DNA of 64,000 nucleotides from Amycolatopsis acidiphila (GCF_021391495.1 NZ_CP090063.1:4712001-4776000), one strand, 5' to 3'; numbered from the stretch's first letter, positions 42,168 through 52,290 are shown. Notes: generated from the letters alone by a model not told the origin. Made by a program: numbers and translations.

Positions 42168-43832
42168 ATGAGCTTTGACGTCACCAGCCTGGACCATCGG
42201 CGGGCGGCGAACCGCTGGGAGCGGGTGAGCGTCGGCGACATCCTGGAGCGGCTCACCTGGAGCTACCCGGACAAGGAGGCCATCGTCGGCTGGCGCGGCG
42301 CGTTCGCCCATCCCGAGCACGAGCGGCTGACCTACCGCCAGGCCGACGAGCTGACCGCGAGGTTCGCCAACGGACTGCTCGCGCGTGGCCTCCGGCGCGG
42401 CGACCGGGTGCTGCTGTTCTGCGAGAACTCCGTGGAGGCCTACCTGGCCAAGCTGGGCATCGCGAAGGCGGGCCTGGTCTGCGTGCCGGTCAACCCGACC
42501 CTCGCCCCGGACGTCGTCGCCCACCTCATCGAGACCACCGAGCCCGCCTTCGCCGTGGTCGACGCCGAGCTGTGGGCCCGCGCGAAGGAGCCGTTCGGGC
42601 AGACCGGGCTGGCACCGGGGGTCACCATCCCGATCGGCGGCGGCGCGGTCGAGGACAGCGTGACCTTCGCCGGGTTCGTCCACGAGCAGCCCACGACCGA
42701 GCCGGCGACCGAGATCTCCGGCGACGACATCTGGCAGATCCTGTTCACCTCGGGCACGACCGCGCTGCCCAAGGGCGCGATGATCTCCCACCATTCGAGT
42801 CACTACGCCGCGTACAGCTTCGCGCTCACGCTCACCCGCGGCGTGCGGCTGGAGTGCGACCTCAAGCTGGCCACCTTCCTGCCGATCATCTACCACGTCG
42901 CCGACCAGATCTTCACGTTCCCGGCGTTCCTGGCCGGGGGCACGCTGCTGATCGGGCGCCGCCCGGACCCGGCCGCGGTCGCCGAGGCGATCAGCCGCGA
43001 GGCCATCACCGCACTGTGGGCAGGCTCCCCCGCGATGGCCGGCGCGCTCGCCGGGATCCTGCGCGAGGACCGGCTCTCCTACGACCCGCGCAGCCTCAAG
43101 GTGCTCGTCTACGGCTGGGCGGCGCTCGCGCCCGGCACACTGGCCACGTTCAAACGGCTCTGCGGCGAGGAGCTCGTCGCGACGGAGATCTTCGGGCAGA
43201 CGGAATCCATTTCGTGCCACCGGTTCTGGCCCGACAAGTGGCCGGAGGTGTACCGGCGGACGGCGCCGGAGCAGAACTACGTCGGCGTCCCCAACCCGCT
43301 GCTGGCCTCGACGGTGATGGACGAGACCGGCGCGATGCTCACCGGCAGGCCCGGTGTGCCCGGCGAGGCGGTCTACCGCTCCCCGGCCGTCACCGCCGGC
43401 TACTACCGCGACCTCCCGGCGACGGAAGAAGCCTTCCGCGACGGCTGGTTCCACTCCGGCGACAGCTGTGTGTACGACGAGCACGGCCTGCGGGTCATGG
43501 TGGACCGGTACAAGGACATCGTGAAGTCCGGCGGGGAGAACGTGTCCAGCATCCGGGTGGAGTCGGTGCTGCACCAGCATCCGGGCGTGGCTGAGGCGGC
43601 GGTCGTGGGGCTGCCGCACGACCGCTGGGGTGAGGCGGTCACCGCGGTCGTGGTGCCGGGCGCCACCGGCACCACGACGCGCGAAGACCTGCTCGCCTTC
43701 TGCCGCGAGCGTCTCGCGGGCTTCGAGACCCCGAAGGACGTCGTGTTCGTGACCGCACTGCCGGAAACCGTCGGCGGGAAGGTGCTGAAGTACAAGCTGC
43801 GCCAGCAGTACCGGACGTTCTACTCGGGTTAG
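42168..43832 (+). CDS. AMP-dependent acyl-CoA ligase
   Basis: A 554-residue ANL ligase divergent from the carboxylase operon. The P-loop FTSGTTALPKGA is at about 193-204, the A5 region is FGQTESISCHRF, WFHSGDSCVYDEHG is A7 and catalytic Lys538 is in VGGKVLKYK. ATG at 42168; the frame from 42123 would cross the operator and was not used. Co-regulated with the operon by the shared sites, it likely activates a different acid entering the same pathway. Confidence 0.92.
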   Translation: MSFDVTSLDHRRAANRWERVSVGDILERLTWSYPDKEAIVGWRGAFAHPEHERLTYRQADELTARFANGLLARGLRRGDRVLLFCENSVEAYLAKLGIAKAGLVCVPVNPTLAPDVVAHLIETTEPAFAVVDAELWARAKEPFGQTGLAPGVTIPIGGGAVEDSVTFAGFVHEQPTTEPATEISGDDIWQILFTSGTTALPKGAMISHHSSHYAAYSFALTLTRGVRLECDLKLATFLPIIYHVADQIFTFPAFLAGGTLLIGRRPDPAAVAEAISREAITALWAGSPAMAGALAGILREDRLSYDPRSLKVLVYGWAALAPGTLATFKRLCGEELVATEIFGQTESISCHRFWPDKWPEVYRRTAPEQNYVGVPNPLLASTVMDETGAMLTGRPGVPGEAVYRSPAVTAGYYRDLPATEEAFRDGWFHSGDSCVYDEHGLRVMVDRYKDIVKSGGENVSSIRVESVLHQHPGVAEAAVVGLPHDRWGEAVTAVVVPGATGTTTREDLLAFCRERLAGFETPKDVVFVTALPETVGGKVLKYKLRQQYRTFYSG

Positions 43833-43836
43833 CGCG

Positions 43837-46800
43837 TCACGTCAGCTGGGCCGGCACGTTGTAGGCCTCCACCAGCAGGCGCGGGTGAGCGACGTCGCGG
43901 CGCGGGGAGACGGTGACCGTCCGGCTCTCCCCCGGCAGCAGCCAGAGGTAGTTGTCGCCGTAGAGGGTGGGCAGCACGCGGTCGGTGCCGTTGCTCTCCC
44001 GAAGCGACAGCCGGGTCATCGCGGCCACCGCTTGGCCGGTGTTTTCGATCGTCGCCGTGTAACCGTTCTTGCCCGTGCCACGCAGGCCGACCCGCAGCCG
44101 CGTGCGGGGCAACTGGTTGAGGCCCTGCATCACCGCGTCCGCGCGGTAGCGCCAGTAGGTGTTCTCCGACAGGACCGCCCCGCTCGCGTCGGTCATCGTC
44201 AGGCGCAGCAGGTGCAACGCCGGCAGCGCGTCGTCGAAGGGCACGGTGAACGCGTTCGCCGTCGACACGGCGGCGATGCCGAGCTGCCGGCGCACCGGGC
44301 CGCCGACCGGCTTCCCGTCGAGGCCGTGCAGCTGCGCGGTGACCGTCACCGCCGAGAGCGGCGCCGGCGTGTGGTTGACCGCCGTGACCTGCCAGGTCGA
44401 CAGGTCCGCCTGGACGTGGCGCGCCTCGCAGCCCTTGCGCGCGCCGTAGTAGCTGCCGTTGACGTCGAGGTCGTAGTCGTAGGTCTGCCACACCGTGCTG
44501 TGCCAGGCCGGATGCGACATCCACAGCAGTACGCCGGTGGCGTCGTTCCACAGCTTCGCGTTCCACGCCTCGAAGATCGCGCGCATGTTCTCGTAGTTGA
44601 CGAACTGCGCCTTGCGGCAGAACTCGGCCAGGCTGGTGGACGGCGCGAGCCGCGCGTCGATCGCCGCCAGGTAGGTCTGCGGGGACTGGTTGCCGTTGGC
44701 GGACCAGTCGTGCAGGTACCACGGGCCGTCGATCGGCCAGCCCGGGTCGCCCTCGCCCACGAGGTTGCGCATGCTCTCCACGACCGACACCGTCGGCAGC
44801 CCGATCTCGCTCCAGAACCCGGCCTTGCCGGTGAAGTACTGGCGCGGGTCGAGCCAGCGGTACGGCCCGTCGCCGGTGATCACGCCGCCCGCGGAGTTGC
44901 TCTGGTACAACAGGTCCGTGTTCGCGGTGACGATCTCGCGCAGGGCGTTGTCGACGACCGACGGCGGGCTGCCCTCGTTGCAGCCGAACCAGATCGTCGC
45001 GCACGGGTGGTGGCGGTAGCGCAGCACGGTGTCCTTCGCCTGGGCCAGGAACACGTCATGGTTCGCCGGGTCGGTCGAGAAGCCGTCCCAGAACTCGTTC
45101 CACAGCAGGATCCCGTACTTGTCGCACGCCGTGAACAGCTCTTCCCGGTAGGAGGAGCCGATCCAGTTGCGGAGCAGCGTGAAGTTCATGTCCCGGTGCA
45201 TCGCGACCACCGCGTCCATCCGGTCGGCCGGCATCCGGCGCAGCAGCTCGTCCCACCCCCAGCTGCCGCCGCGGCAGAACACCTTGACCCCGTTGACGAG
45301 AATCGTCAGCGGTTGCGGCGTGTTGTCCACCGAGGCCGCGTCGGTCCAGGTCTGCCCGTCCTGGGAGACCTGGATCCGGAACGTCTGCGCGTAGGCGGTC
45401 TCCCAGGTCAGCACCACCCGGTCGAAGGCGGCCGCCGTGCCGAGGTCGACCTGGAGCCATTGGTCGTCCGCGTACTCCGACGTCCAGCGCGTGCCCGGGT
45501 CGCCGTCGACCGCGTTGCCCGGCGGGTTCCCGTCCGCCACCGAGGACGAGGTCGCCGTCGTGTCCAGCGCGAGGTCCGTGCCGGGGGCCGAACTGTCCAC
45601 AACGGACATTGTCCACAGGGAGAAACCCCAGCCGATGGCCCGTTTGTCGCCCTGCCTCCGGACGAACCGAGCCTGCTGCGGGGCGAGGTCGACCGTTTGC
45701 ACCGCCTTGCCGTCCTGCACCACGACCGGCAGGTCGTAGCGGTAACCGATCTGCCGGAAGCCCACCCGCACCGTCCGGCGGTCGGCGACCACCTGCCCGA
45801 CCGACGCGGTCAGCACGAGGTCGTGCAGGTTCGCGTCGCCGTACCCGTTGGGCCACCACAGCTTCGGGTTCGCCAGCCGCAGCCGCGGGAAGTCCTTCGG
45901 GGCGAACACGACCGCGGACTCCTGGCCGGGCTGGACGGTGACCGTGCTGGACACGCTCACCCGGTCGAAGGTGGCGGACACCTTCACCCGCTGCGCGGTC
46001 GTGCCGGTGCCCCGCACCGGCACCGTGATCGTGACCTCCGCGCTGCTGGTGTCGGGCAGGTTCGGCAGCACCGTGTCCACGCGGGCGTCCCCGAGCACGG
46101 CGGCGCCCGTGGCGCGCAGGCGCACGTGGTTCCAGATCCCGGCGGCCCGGTCGCGCACCGCGGGCATCCAGTCCCAGCCGGACACCGCGAGGTAGGTCGG
46201 CGAGTCGCGGAACATGGTGGTGCCGGCGTCGACGAACGAGTTTCCGGCCGGCCCCTTGTCGCCGGGACTGCCCGGGTACGGCATCGGCGAGATCTTCACC
46301 GCGAGCACCTGGTCGCCAGAGCGCCGCAGCGCTGCGGTGACGTCGAAGGCGGCGCGGCCGAACGGGTGCGCGAGGCTGCCCACGTTCGCGCCGTTGAGCC
46401 AGATCTCGGCCTCGTGGTTGACCGCGTCGAACTCCAGCCACACGTGCCGTCCCGCGCCGGTGTCCAGGCCGCGCGGCAGCGCGAACGTGCGCCGGTACCA
46501 CCAGGTGTGCCGGGAAAGCGCTTCCGGGACCTGCAGGTTGTTCATCCCGTACACCGGGTCGGGCAGCTGCCCCTGCTCGACCAGCGAGGCCAGCACGGTG
46601 CCGGGCACCGTCGCGGGCAGCCAGTCGCGGGTGTCGACCGGCGTGCCCGAGAGCACGGCACCGTCGCCGCTCGGCGCCCAGTCCTGCATGGTGAGCACCC
46701 AGCCGGACTCCAGCGGCACCGTGCCCTGGTCGTCGACCGTCAGCGCCGGCGGGTCGTCCCGCTCCCGCACGGGGAAGCTGGTCCAGCCGCGCACGGTGGG

Positions 46801-47442
46801 ACGGGCGCCGTGGCTGCTGCCGTAGACCTGGAACCCGTTGAGCCCCAGCGGGTTCGTGGTCGACCGGGCGGTGGCGCTCAGCCGCACCCAGCGTGCGCTG
46901 ACCGCCGGTGCCAGCGGGATCTCCAGCACGCCGCCGGTGCCCGAGCCGGTGTGGTACACGGTCCGCCAGGACTTGCCGTCGGCCGAGACGTCGAGGTCGA
47001 AGACGACGGCCTAGCTGGACTGGACCTCGGTGCCGCTCGTGGTGCTGCGGGAACCGCCCGCGTCGAACGCCGGGTCGCCGGGGCGGGCCTCGAAGGTCAG
47101 CACCACCGACTCGACCTGGCAGCTGCCCTGCAGGTCCACGACGATCCACTGCGGGTCGCCGCCTTCAGCGGCGCGCCATCCCGAGCCCGCGGTCCCGACC
47201 TGGGCGAGGCCGTCCACCGCGAACTCCGCAGGGGTGGCGGCGTAGTCGGTGGACGACACCCGCACCGGCCGGAACAACGCGAGGTCCTGCCGCCGGTCGG
47301 CGCCGGCGGGAGCGGGCGTCGCCGCGGCGACGCCCGCTCCCGCCGGCGCCAGGCCGAACCCGGCCAGCAGCCCGGTGCCGGCGGACAGCAGCCGTCGGCG
47401 CGATAACGGCGGCACGGCCAGGGCGTCGTGGTCCAGCGACAT
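43837..47442 (-). pseudogene. Tat-exported GH2 glycosidase with in-frame TAG
   Basis: One frame runs from ATG 47442 to 43837 (1200 residues), interrupted only by TAG at 47011-47013 after about 143 codons. The N-terminus has a Tat leader (SRRRLLSAGTGLLAGFGLA), then an F5/8-type C domain that the TAG splits (FEVQSS stop AVVFDLDVSADGKSWRTVY). GH2 sugar-binding, Ig-like and TIM-barrel domains follow, with acid/base Glu in WFGCNEGSPP and nucleophile Glu in FWSEIGLP; a second discoidin-like insert lies midway. The CNEG motif is closer to beta-mannosidases than to the Asp-type exo-glucosaminidase CsxA. Substrate unknown. Confidence 0.8.
47299..47350. repeat. 52-bp perfect palindrome in the GH2 signal-peptide region
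   Basis: Two 25-base arms (47299-47323 and 47326-47350) are exact reverse complements around GC, so the whole 52 bp is self-complementary. It encodes the Ala/Pro/Gly-rich end of the Tat leader (APAGAGVAAATPAPAGA). In mRNA it would form a very stable hairpin about 90 bases into the coding region; in DNA it could cruciform or trouble sequencing. Confidence 0.85.
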
Positions 47443-47517
47443 CGGCGGCTCCGATCTTCCGGGAACGGCCGCCGGGGGACGGCGCCCTTGTCCCGGGCAG
47501 CCCTCCGCGCCGACGGC

Positions 47518-47531
47518 TGACAACGTTGCCA
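47518..47531. promoter_or_regulatory. LacI-type operator 1 upstream of GH2
   Basis: TGACAACGTTGCCA matches the actinobacterial LacI-type palindrome TGACAACGTTGTCA in 13 of 14 positions, with a central AACGTT. It lies 76 bases upstream of the GH2 start. No LacI gene is in the window. Confidence 0.65.
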
Positions 47532-47595
47532 TGAAGCTTCGTTCGGACCTGTCCCCGAAATCAAGGAGAGGAAGAGAGAGGATTGCGGACAAGAA

Positions 47596-47609
47596 TGACA
47601 GCGTTGTCA
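47596..47609. promoter_or_regulatory. LacI-type operator 2 upstream of GH2
   Basis: TGACAGCGTTGTCA matches the same palindrome in 13 of 14 positions. Its centre is 78 bp from operator 1, a spacing that would allow looping. Both sites lie in the 233-base gap between the PHP gene stop and the GH2 start. Confidence 0.65.
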
Positions 47610-47675
47610 GCGAAATCGCCGGACACCGCTCGAGGCCCGGCGCGGACACCGCCGCCGGGCCTCGGAAAACGCCGC

Positions 47676-49190
47676 TCAGCTCTCGCCGAGGAAGATCGGG
47701 TTCGTCATCGCGACCATGGCGTTCTGCACCGTCGTGCCGGGCCCGCCCGCAGGCCGGCGCACCTCCACCCGCACCCAGCGGCTGTAGCGGGGGTAGGTCG
47801 TCCAGCGCACCGTCGCGGTGCCCGACGCGCCAACGGTTTCCGTGTGCTCGACGCCCAGCTGGTCCAGGATCGAGACCGTGCTGCCCGGTACGCCACCGAC
47901 CGTTGCCTCGACGGTCACCGGGGTTCCGGTGTCCGCGTGCAGCCGGTCGCCGATCCCCGCGGAACGCCCGCCGCCGCTCGCGGTGCACGACAGCGAGACC
48001 TGCGCGGACTCGGCCAGCCACGACCGGCCCGCCTTCAGCCCGGCGAGCAGGTCCTGCCTGCGCAGGCTGTCGGCGAGCACGACGGTATGCGGCAGCGCGA
48101 CGACCTGGTCGGGGTTGTGCGCGTCGGAGTCGCCGATCGCGGGGATCCACTGACCCGAGCGCAGCAGCCCGTCCCAGTGGTTGACGGTCTGCTGGTCGTC
48201 GTCGGTCCACGGGCCGTTCCACACCTCGACGAGGTCGGCGATCTCGTAGCCGAACTCGTACGTGCAGCCGAAGCAGTTCGCGAACGGGTGCGCCGCCGTG
48301 ACCAGCCCGCCCGCCTTGTGCACCTGGTCGACGAACCGGCGGAAGTCCTTGGGGTCGCCCGCGCGGTAGCGCCAGTCGATCCAGGTGCCGGCGGGCAGCC
48401 CGATCGCGGGCCAGTGCCCGGAGCGGGTGGTGACCTCTTCGCCGTTGAGGATCAGCAGGTCGCTCGTCGCGTGGTCGCCCCACTGCAGCTGGGCGCTGGA
48501 GGTGTTGTGGTCGGTGGAGACGATGAAGTCCAGCCCGGCCGCCCGCGAGTCGGCGACGAGCTGCTCCGGGGTGCGCCTGCCGTCGGAGTGCACGGTGTGC
48601 AGGTGGCAGTCGCCGCGGTACCAGGCCCGGCCGCGTTGCCTGGCGGGCGCGGTGAGCGGCGCCGGGTTCGGCCTGAACGGCTTGCCCTGCGGCCCGAACG
48701 TCAGCGTGATGTCGACCCGGTAGGCCAGGCCCTGCGGCGCGACGGTGTACGGGCCGAGGATGACGTGCCAGGTGCCCGGCGTGACGGGCCCGGCGAGGTA
48801 GCCCGGCGTGGCCTGCGATGCGCTGATGGAGAACCGGTCGCGGAACCCGCCCGACCAGCCGCGGAAGCCGCGCTCGTTGCCCAGCTGGATGCCCTCGGGG
48901 CCGAACATGCCGATGTCACAGGCGTTTCCGCGGATGCCGGCGGGAACGGCGGGCTTGTCGTAGGAGTACACGACGTCGATCTGGCTGACGCCCCTGGGCA
49001 CCTCGACCGGCAGGTAGTACCAGTCCGGGATGTCCGGCGCGAACGTTCCCGTCACCGTCTTCGTCTGCTGTGACGTCCCCGGCCCGGGGTCGGCGAACGC
49101 GACCCCGGGCAGCAGGTTGACCGCCGCCCCCGCCGCAAGGACACCGCCGGCCCGCAGCAGGTTGCGCCGGGTCAGATCAGGTGAGGACAT
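47676..49190 (-). CDS. Tat-exported PHP-domain metallophosphoesterase (CehA/McbA family)
   Basis: A 504-residue protein. The Tat leader LTRRNLLRAGGVLAAGAAVNLLPGVAFA is followed by a beta-rich domain (about 45-190) and a PHP hydrolase domain with metal motifs CHLHTVHSDG, STDHN, AAHPF and IGDSDAHN. CehA/McbA proteins hydrolyse esters or phosphodiesters outside the cytoplasm. ATG at 49190 has GGAGGTAGCG directly upstream; the frame to 49226 adds unrelated residues. It is upstream of the GH2 gene on the same strand but separated by LacI sites. Confidence 0.88.
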   Translation of the reverse strand: MSSPDLTRRNLLRAGGVLAAGAAVNLLPGVAFADPGPGTSQQTKTVTGTFAPDIPDWYYLPVEVPRGVSQIDVVYSYDKPAVPAGIRGNACDIGMFGPEGIQLGNERGFRGWSGGFRDRFSISASQATPGYLAGPVTPGTWHVILGPYTVAPQGLAYRVDITLTFGPQGKPFRPNPAPLTAPARQRGRAWYRGDCHLHTVHSDGRRTPEQLVADSRAAGLDFIVSTDHNTSSAQLQWGDHATSDLLILNGEEVTTRSGHWPAIGLPAGTWIDWRYRAGDPKDFRRFVDQVHKAGGLVTAAHPFANCFGCTYEFGYEIADLVEVWNGPWTDDDQQTVNHWDGLLRSGQWIPAIGDSDAHNPDQVVALPHTVVLADSLRRQDLLAGLKAGRSWLAESAQVSLSCTASGGGRSAGIGDRLHADTGTPVTVEATVGGVPGSTVSILDQLGVEHTETVGASGTATVRWTTYPRYSRWVRVEVRRPAGGPGTTVQNAMVAMTNPIFLGES

Positions 49191-49305
49191 CGCTACCTCC
49201 GCATCGGTCGAGAGCCCGGCCGACACTAGTGACGGGGAGGGACCTGACGCGGGCCCGCCGGTGAACAGTGGCGGGCGAACCGGTGACCGGTTCGCGGTCC
49301 CCGCT

Positions 49306-50238
49306 TCAGCTGTCGCGCACGGCGTATCCGGCCAGTGTGCGCTGCGCCCCGGCGATCAGCGTCCGACTGGTCGCGAGCACCGCGGCAAGGCCGGCGTTCG
49401 GTTCGCCGCCGGTGGCCTGCCCGAGCACCACGCCGAGGATCAGCCCGGGCACCCTCGGGTTCACCGCGCGGGCGGCCCACATGAGCGCGCCACCCGCGGC
49501 GGTGCTGGAGCCGGTCTTGACCCCGACCACGCCGTCGGTGCCCAGCAGCGTGTTGGTGTTGGCGAAGCGTCCCGGCACACCGCGCACAACGATGCTGGGC
49601 TCGGCGACGATCGCGCAGAACACGCTGTCCTGCATGGCTTTCTCGAGCAGCAGCAACTGGTCACCGGCCGTGCTGGTGGTCGAGTCCTCGACCCCGCTCG
49701 CCCCGGTGTAGGTCGTGCGGTGCATACCCAGGCCGGCAGCGGCTCTGTTCATCTTCCCGGTGAAGGCCGCTTCGCTGCCCGCGTCCCAGCGCGCGAGCAG
49801 GCGTGCGACGTTGTTCCCCGAGGGCACCAGCATCAGCTCGAGGAGCTGGCGTTCGCCCAGTTCCTTCCCGGCGAGGAGCGGGACGGTGGACTCGCCGACG
49901 GCGTTCGCCTCGTCCTCGGCCTCCTGGTCCACAAGGATGCCGGGACCGCTGTCCTGGGCGCGCAGCGGGTGGTCGTGCAGCACCACGTAGGCGGTCATGA
50001 CCTTGGTGACGCTGGCGATCGGCACGGGCTCCTGCACCCCGGAAACCCCCAGCCCGCCCACGCCCGCGACGGCGACCGCGGCCTGGCCCTCGCCGGGCCA
50101 GGGCAGGCCACCCGCCCAGACCGGGCCGGGTCGCTTGTGGACACGCACGGCGACGATCGTCGCGGTGAGCACCACCAGGAGCACGGCGAGCACGATGCCG
50201 ATGCTGCGCACCGGCCGGGAAACAGCAGACAGGCCCAC
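49306..50238 (-). CDS. D-alanyl-D-alanine carboxypeptidase (S11 family)
   Basis: A 310-residue DacA-like penicillin-binding protein that trims D-Ala from peptidoglycan stem peptides. One N-terminal membrane segment (about 13-31) anchors it outside. Active-site motifs are SVTK (S76, K79), SGN (140-142) and KTG (241-243). GTG start at 50238. It lies just downstream of a two-component system gene pair on the same strand, separated by 119 bases, so it may belong to that system's envelope response. Confidence 0.9.
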   Translation of the reverse strand: MGLSAVSRPVRSIGIVLAVLLVVLTATIVAVRVHKRPGPVWAGGLPWPGEGQAAVAVAGVGGLGVSGVQEPVPIASVTKVMTAYVVLHDHPLRAQDSGPGILVDQEAEDEANAVGESTVPLLAGKELGERQLLELMLVPSGNNVARLLARWDAGSEAAFTGKMNRAAAGLGMHRTTYTGASGVEDSTTSTAGDQLLLLEKAMQDSVFCAIVAEPSIVVRGVPGRFANTNTLLGTDGVVGVKTGSSTAAGGALMWAARAVNPRVPGLILGVVLGQATGGEPNAGLAAVLATSRTLIAGAQRTLAGYAVRDS

Positions 50239-50357
50239 GGAAAACCCCTCCCAGTGACGAGGGCGGAGGCGCCCTCGTCACCCACCGTGGACCGCGAGGA
50301 TGTCGATCCCGCCGGTGCCGCCCATCCGCCGTGGCTCGGCCTTGTATCGACGGCGTA

Positions 50358-51608
50358 TCAGCGGTTTTCGGCCGGGGGAAAGCGAACCGTGGCGAGCGCG
50401 CCGCCGCCGGCCGCGTGGCCGAGGAACAGCTGGGCGCCGATCACCTGCGCCTGCCCGAGTGCGATGGTGAGCCCGAGCCCGTGCCCCCGGCCCCGCTCGG
50501 CAGTGCCGGTGCGGAACCGTTGCGGGCCTTCGGCCAGCAGCGCCGGCGGGAAGCCGGGGCCGTGGTCGCGGACGTGCACGAGCGGTCCGGACACGGTCAC
50601 CTCGACGGGGGGACCGCCGTGCCGGAACGCGTTCTGCACGAGGTTCGTCACGATGCGCTCGGCCCGGCGCGGATCGGTCCGGACCACCGCGGCGCCGGTG
50701 GTCTCGACCACCGCGTCCAGTCCGGTCCGGGACACCGCCTGCGTCACCAGCTCCCCCAGCGGGACTCCGGTGAGCTCGGCCCGCTCGCCCCCGGCGTCGA
50801 GCCGGGAGATCTCCAGCAGGTCCTCGACCAGCAGCCGCAGCACCCGCACCCGGTCGCGGACCAGGTCGGTCGCCTCGCTCTCCGGCAGCAGCTCGGCAGC
50901 GGTGACCAGGCCCGCCAGCGGGGTCCGCAGCTCGTGCGCGACGTCCGCGGTGAACCGCTGCTCGCCGAGCAACCTGTGCTGCAGGGAGGCCGCCATCGAG
51001 TCCACGGCCGTGCCGATGTCGGCGATCTCGTCCCCGCCGCGCGCCCTGATCCGCGCGTCGAGGTCCCCGCCCGCGATCCGCAGCGCGGTGCCCGCGACGC
51101 GGCGCAACCGGCGGTTGATCAGCTCGGTGAGCAGCGCGACCACCACGATCACCAGCACGAGCGTGCCCAGGGTGGCCTTCACCACGAACCGGTCCTCGGT
51201 CTGCAGGCTCCGCAGGTCCGTGCCCATGTCGACGCGGACGGCGAGCACGACGCCGTCGACCTCCTCCGCCGCCCACATCCACGGGGCGCCCGGCTTGGTG
51301 GTGTCGTACCAGGTCGCGGAGGTACCGGGGCCGCCGCTCAGCGCCTGGCGCAGCGGGTCCGGCACGCTGTTCGCCACCCCCGCGCCGGGGCTGCCGGTCC
51401 GGAGGTAGGTCTCGGCGACGGTGTCGAGCGCCTCCAGCGCGCGGGCCCGGCCGACCTCGTCCGCCCTCGCGGCCGCGCTCTGGTGCACGAGCACGCCGAT
51501 GACCAGCGCGACGACGCTCGCGGCGGCCGCGGCGAGCCCGGCGATCTGCCACCGCAGCGACCGCCAGGTGAGCAGGGCGCGCAGCACGGCGGCGAGTCGG
51601 CGGCGCAC
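50358..51608 (-). CDS. Sensor histidine kinase
   Basis: A 416-residue membrane kinase. Membrane segments at about 22-44 and 147-164 flank a roughly 100-residue extracellular sensor; a HAMP domain follows (RRLRRVAGTALRIAGGDLDARI), then the H-box FTADVAHELRTPL (phospho-acceptor His225) and ATPase motifs NLVQNAFRHGG, DHGPGFPP and GHGLGLTIA. GTG at 51608 lies one base after the response regulator stop. It resembles CseC/VanS-like envelope sensors. The ligand is unknown. Confidence 0.92.
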   Translation of the reverse strand: MRRRLAAVLRALLTWRSLRWQIAGLAAAAASVVALVIGVLVHQSAAARADEVGRARALEALDTVAETYLRTGSPGAGVANSVPDPLRQALSGGPGTSATWYDTTKPGAPWMWAAEEVDGVVLAVRVDMGTDLRSLQTEDRFVVKATLGTLVLVIVVVALLTELINRRLRRVAGTALRIAGGDLDARIRARGGDEIADIGTAVDSMAASLQHRLLGEQRFTADVAHELRTPLAGLVTAAELLPESEATDLVRDRVRVLRLLVEDLLEISRLDAGGERAELTGVPLGELVTQAVSRTGLDAVVETTGAAVVRTDPRRAERIVTNLVQNAFRHGGPPVEVTVSGPLVHVRDHGPGFPPALLAEGPQRFRTGTAERGRGHGLGLTIALGQAQVIGAQLFLGHAAGGGALATVRFPPAENR

Positions 51609-51609
51609 G

Positions 51610-52290
51610 TCAGGGCCGCAGCTTGTAGCCGAACCCGCGGACCGTCTCGATCCGCTGGGCGCCGATCTTGCGGCGCAGCCGTTGCACGCACAGGTCGACC
51701 ACCCGGCTGTCGCCGTCCCACCCGTAGTCCCACACCGTGCGCAGCAGGGTGCTGCGGTCGAGCACCAGCCCGGCGTTCGCGGCGAACTCCAGCAGCAGCC
51801 GCAGCTCGGTGGGCGTGAGCGCGACCGGCTCGCCGCCGACCGTCACCTCGAGCGCGCCGGTGTCGATCACCAGGTCGCCGAACGCGAGCGCGCCGCCGGC
51901 CGGCCCGCTGTCGTCGCGGTAGCCCGCGCGCCGCAGCACCGAGCGGATCCGGGCCACCAGCACGGAGGTGTCCACCGGCTTGGTCACGTAGTCGTCGGCA
52001 CCGGCCTCCAGGCCAGCGACCACGTCCAGCGACTCGCCGCGGGCGGACATCATCAGGATCGGGCAGGTGCTGCTCTCGCGGATGCGCCGGCACAGGCCGA
52101 TGCCGTCGAGGCCGGGCAGCATGACGTCGAGCAGGAGCAAATCGGGGGTCGCCCGCCGGAACATCTCCAGCCCGGCGAGCCCGTCCCCGGCCGTGGCCAC
52201 GCCGTAGCCGTAGCGGGACAGCGCCATCGCCAGCGTCCTGCGGATGACGTCGTCGTCCTCGACGAGCAGTACCGAAACCGAAGCAGACAT
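51610..52290 (-). CDS. OmpR-family response regulator
   Basis: A 226-residue regulator with receiver domain (acidic pocket E11-D12-D13-D14, phospho-acceptor D55 in LLLLDVMLPG, Lys near 104 in YVTKPVD) and a C-terminal winged helix (LTPTELRLLLEFAANAGLVLDRSTLLRTVWDYG; RVVDLCVQRLRRKIG). ATG at 52290; the upstream frame to 52368 is not family-like. It pairs with the adjacent kinase and probably controls nearby envelope genes, including the divergent lipoprotein. Confidence 0.93.
   Translation of the reverse strand: MSASVSVLLVEDDDVIRRTLAMALSRYGYGVATAGDGLAGLEMFRRATPDLLLLDVMLPGLDGIGLCRRIRESSTCPILMMSARGESLDVVAGLEAGADDYVTKPVDTSVLVARIRSVLRRAGYRDDSGPAGGALAFGDLVIDTGALEVTVGGEPVALTPTELRLLLEFAANAGLVLDRSTLLRTVWDYGWDGDSRVVDLCVQRLRRKIGAQRIETVRGFGYKLRP

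Noticed and set aside
43837..47442. Naming the GH2 gene csxA (exo-beta-D-glucosaminidase)
   Set aside because: The acid/base region reads CNEG with Glu, as in mannosidase-type GH2, not the Asp motif expected for CsxA.
49306..50238. VanY-type glycopeptide-resistance carboxypeptidase
   Set aside because: The SxxK, SGN and KTG motifs show a serine S11 penicillin-binding protein, not a zinc VanY enzyme, and no vanHAX genes are present.
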